Origin: JBOHUX01 sp050734915
GTDB taxonomy: Bacteria; Chloroflexota; Dormibacteria; Dormibacterales; Dormibacteraceae
Length of the DNA: 7,917 nt
Reading direction: 5' to 3'
NCBI GenBank assembly: GCA_050734915.1
Contig: JBOHUX010000113.1
Location: 1-7,917, forward strand
The notes under the pieces were generated by a model that did not search any database, was not told where the DNA came from, and saw only the letters and a list, made by a program, of their open reading frames with translations. The position numbers and the translations under genes are program-made. Numbering within the stretch: the stretch's first letter is position 1; every line of letters begins with the position of its first letter. Shown here piece by piece: positions 6,073 through 7,917 of the stretch.

Positions 6073-6240
6073 TCACCGGCCGCCCCCGGCAGCGCCGCCG
6101 GCATCGCCCGCCTTCCACGACGGGGACTGCGAAAGCTTCAGGAGGGCCTCGAGCGCCAGCCCGTCATCGATTGACCGGCTGGCCGCGCCCACCGCGAGGA
6201 TGTCGGGAGCCGGGCCGCACGAGCAGCCCGGCTCCGTCAC
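6073..6240 (-). CDS. Possible 55-aa small protein of unknown function
   Basis: A short ORF starting at GTG. It begins MTEPGCSCGPAPDILAVGAA (initiator read as Met), continues SRSIDDGLALEALLKLSQSP and ends in a Gly/Ala-rich tail. Almost 90% of its codons end in G or C, as expected for a real gene in this genome. It begins 21 nt after the stop of the Asp-box protein gene and lies in the same reading frame. It could therefore be translated by reinitiation, or be a C-terminal extension separated by a single TGA. There is no strong ribosome binding site. The central part would form an amphipathic helix and a CSC motif lies near the N-terminus. No homologue is recognised. It may be a chance ORF, since high GC lowers the frequency of stop codons. 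Confidence 0.4.
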   Translation of the reverse strand: MTEPGCSCGPAPDILAVGAASRSIDDGLALEALLKLSQSPSWKAGDAGGAAGGGR

Positions 6241-6261
6241 GTTCCGCTGCTGGTTCGGGCG

Positions 6262-7917
6262 TCAGGCGGGGCGGCCGTTGCCCCCGTCGCCATTGCCTCC
6301 GCCGCCGTTGCCGTTGCCCTGTCCCTGGCCACCGCTGGGGATGGACAGGGTGTCGGCGAAGATGTCCTGGTCGTTGGCGACCAGGCCGTTGGGCTCGGTG
6401 CCTCCGCAGACCGCCGGCGGGCTGCCGCAGATGAAGAGATCGGGGTCTCTCGTGTCCATCCAGACCGGGATCGCCTTGCTCACCGCGGAGACGCCCGTGT
6501 AGTCGCCGTAGAAGAGGCTGTTCCCCCGCGAGTCGGGGAACTCGGTCGGCGTCGGCATGGAGGACGACGTCACCCTCCTCACGCCGAAGGAATCGAGGCC
6601 GGAGGAGCCGGACAGGCTCATGTCCGAATATCCGGTCGTCTCGTCGCTGCCGTACTGGCGGTCGAAGTAGGAGACGGCCAGTCTGCCGTCGCGGTTGAAC
6701 GCCGACCACTGCCAGAACTGATCGGTGCCGGCCTGGTCGGGCGAGTTGACGGTCGCCTCCTGCCGGGGGTCGGTCGTGGTCCCGGTAAAGGTGGCGCCGG
6801 CGTCCTTGGAGACGCTGATCAGGATCTTGTTGTTGCAGGCGCCCGCGGTCTTGACCCCCTTGTAGGCGTTGTTGCCGGTGGGAGCGAAGGCGGTCGGGAC
6901 GCAACCGTTCTTCTCGTTCGAGTACTTGTTGATGTAGGAGCCGAAGGTCACCACGACCTGGCTCTTGTCCTGCGGGTTGACCTGGCCGGCGGCGTAGTTG
7001 GTGGCGCGGAAGACCGAGTTCTGGCTCGATCCTTTCTCCGGCACGCAGGCGCGGCCGTTGTCCTGGCCGCCCTGGTAGGTGGCGCAGTCGGGGAGGTCGT
7101 AGTAGTCGGAAACCTTGACCGGCGCCCCGAAGCTGGCGCCCCCGTCGGTCGACTTGGCGAGCAGGAACTGGTTGCGGTTGTCCTGGGCGCTGTTGAGGAC
7201 GTTGTTGTAGTTGTTGTAGACGACATAGAGGTTGCCGTCAGATCCCGTGAAGGGGTCGGAGAACTGGTTCTCGTTGCAGTTCCCCTGTGGCGTCGGCAGG
7301 CCGTAGGTGTTGCCGCAGAGCGTGCTGGTCGCGCTCACCAGCACCGGCTTGCTGAAGGTCTCGCCGTAGTCGGACGAGTGCACCTCGTAGATGTAGGCGG
7401 TGCCGTCCGCGGCGAACTGGGTCCAGGTCACGTAGATGCGGTCCTGGTAGGGGCTGCCCCGGTGGTTGTCCACGGTCATGTAGGGCTTGTCGGTGAGGAC
7501 GCCGGGGTTGTTGGCCACATTGGTCGTGATGGTCGCGTAGCGGCCGGGGAAGTTCCAGGAGGCGCCGCCGTTGGCGGTCGACCTGTAGAGCAGGATCCCG
7601 CTCGCCTGGTCGGGGTTCGGCGACGTCGGAGGAGGAGGCCCGGTGTTCCCTCGGTTGAAGACCTGGCAGGAGAAGTAGGCGTTGCCCTTGGTGTCCCACG
7701 CCAGCGAGGGGTCGCCGCCCGCCTGCCAGTATTCACGGGCGGTGCCGAAGGGGGCGCCCCTCGAGAACGACATGGGGACGGTGGAGTCGGTCCAGGACCG
7801 CCCGCCGTCCTGGCTGTAGGACGCGTAGCAGTTGCCGTCGCCGCGGCGGTAGTCGTTGAAGCCGGCCACCACCCGGTTGGCCTGGAATGGATCGATCGCC
7901 ACCGAGGTCTCGTTCTG
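6262..7917 (-). CDS. Asp-box (BNR/sialidase-like) beta-propeller protein, 5' end beyond window
   Basis: 551 codons are seen, and the frame is open to the right edge. The first residues QNETSVAIDPFQANRVVAGF match the usual opening of the propeller, so mainly the export signal and any N-terminal leader are missing. Five Asp-boxes are visible: SQDGGRSW (35-42), STANGGASW (113-121), SSDYGETF (181-188), STDGGASF (256-263) and SKDAGATF (370-377). Later GDYTGV and VWMDTRD are typical of secreted sialidase-superfamily proteins of this type. Several Cys residues fit an extracellular protein. The C-terminus is a low-complexity tail rich in Gly, Asn and Gln (about 529-549). I cannot identify a full set of sialidase catalytic residues, so sialidase activity should not be assumed. 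It may bind or degrade glycans or act structurally. It is convergent with the XRE-TPR gene and shows no clear operon link to the other genes. Confidence 0.88.
   Translation of the reverse strand, partial: QNETSVAIDPFQANRVVAGFNDYRRGDGNCYASYSQDGGRSWTDSTVPMSFSRGAPFGTAREYWQAGGDPSLAWDTKGNAYFSCQVFNRGNTGPPPPTSPNPDQASGILLYRSTANGGASWNFPGRYATITTNVANNPGVLTDKPYMTVDNHRGSPYQDRIYVTWTQFAADGTAYIYEVHSSDYGETFSKPVLVSATSTLCGNTYGLPTPQGNCNENQFSDPFTGSDGNLYVVYNNYNNVLNSAQDNRNQFLLAKSTDGGASFGAPVKVSDYYDLPDCATYQGGQDNGRACVPEKGSSQNSVFRATNYAAGQVNPQDKSQVVVTFGSYINKYSNEKNGCVPTAFAPTGNNAYKGVKTAGACNNKILISVSKDAGATFTGTTTDPRQEATVNSPDQAGTDQFWQWSAFNRDGRLAVSYFDRQYGSDETTGYSDMSLSGSSGLDSFGVRRVTSSSMPTPTEFPDSRGNSLFYGDYTGVSAVSKAIPVWMDTRDPDLFICGSPPAVCGGTEPNGLVANDQDIFADTLSIPSGGQGQGNGNGGGGNGDGGNGRPA

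Noticed and set aside
5145..6104. 319-codon minus-strand open frame opposite the XRE-TPR gene
   Set aside because: Antisense shadow. The plus frame has an HTH and regular TPR repeats, while this one has low-complexity Gly/Arg/Pro sequence.

Overview
The window is high in G+C and has strong GC3 bias. It uses GTG as well as ATG starts and GGAGG-type ribosome binding sites, and one gene is probably leaderless. This suggests a high-GC Gram-positive-type bacterium, Actinomycetota or Chloroflexota. The sequence alone does not decide between them. No rRNA, tRNA, transposase, integrase or CRISPR array was seen.

Layout. (1) Positions 1-3120, minus strand: a sugar-use unit. A strong sigma70-type promoter (TTGACA-N17-CACAAT) with overlapping palindromic operators at the predicted +1 drives a secreted three-domain glycoside-hydrolase-like protein. 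A LacI-family repressor follows 33 nt downstream and is cut by the left window edge. (2) Positions 3293-5930: a signalling block. It holds a soluble histidine kinase with an N-terminal DNA-binding HTH (minus strand). Divergent from it are a 31-aa secreted-peptide gene and then an XRE-HTH plus TPR regulator of 460 aa (both plus strand). (3) Positions 5931-6261: a gap between convergent genes with a perfect GC-rich hairpin and a possible 55-aa small protein. (4) Positions 6262-7917, minus strand: a secreted-type Asp-box (BNR) beta-propeller protein whose 5' end lies beyond the right edge.

How the parts may work together. In the left unit the LacI protein most simply binds the operators in front of the enzyme gene, represses both genes and is relieved by a sugar released by the enzyme. 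In the middle block, the peptide gene sits directly upstream of an HTH-TPR regulator. The peptide has a V-W-A signal-peptidase site that would release the heptapeptide DPWPPGV. This is the genetic arrangement of RRNPP-type peptide quorum sensing (PlcR/PapR, NprR/NprX), and it is the most interesting feature of the window. The divergent HTH-histidine kinase shares the intergenic region with the peptide gene and may belong to the same circuit. All functional links are inferred from sequence and context only.
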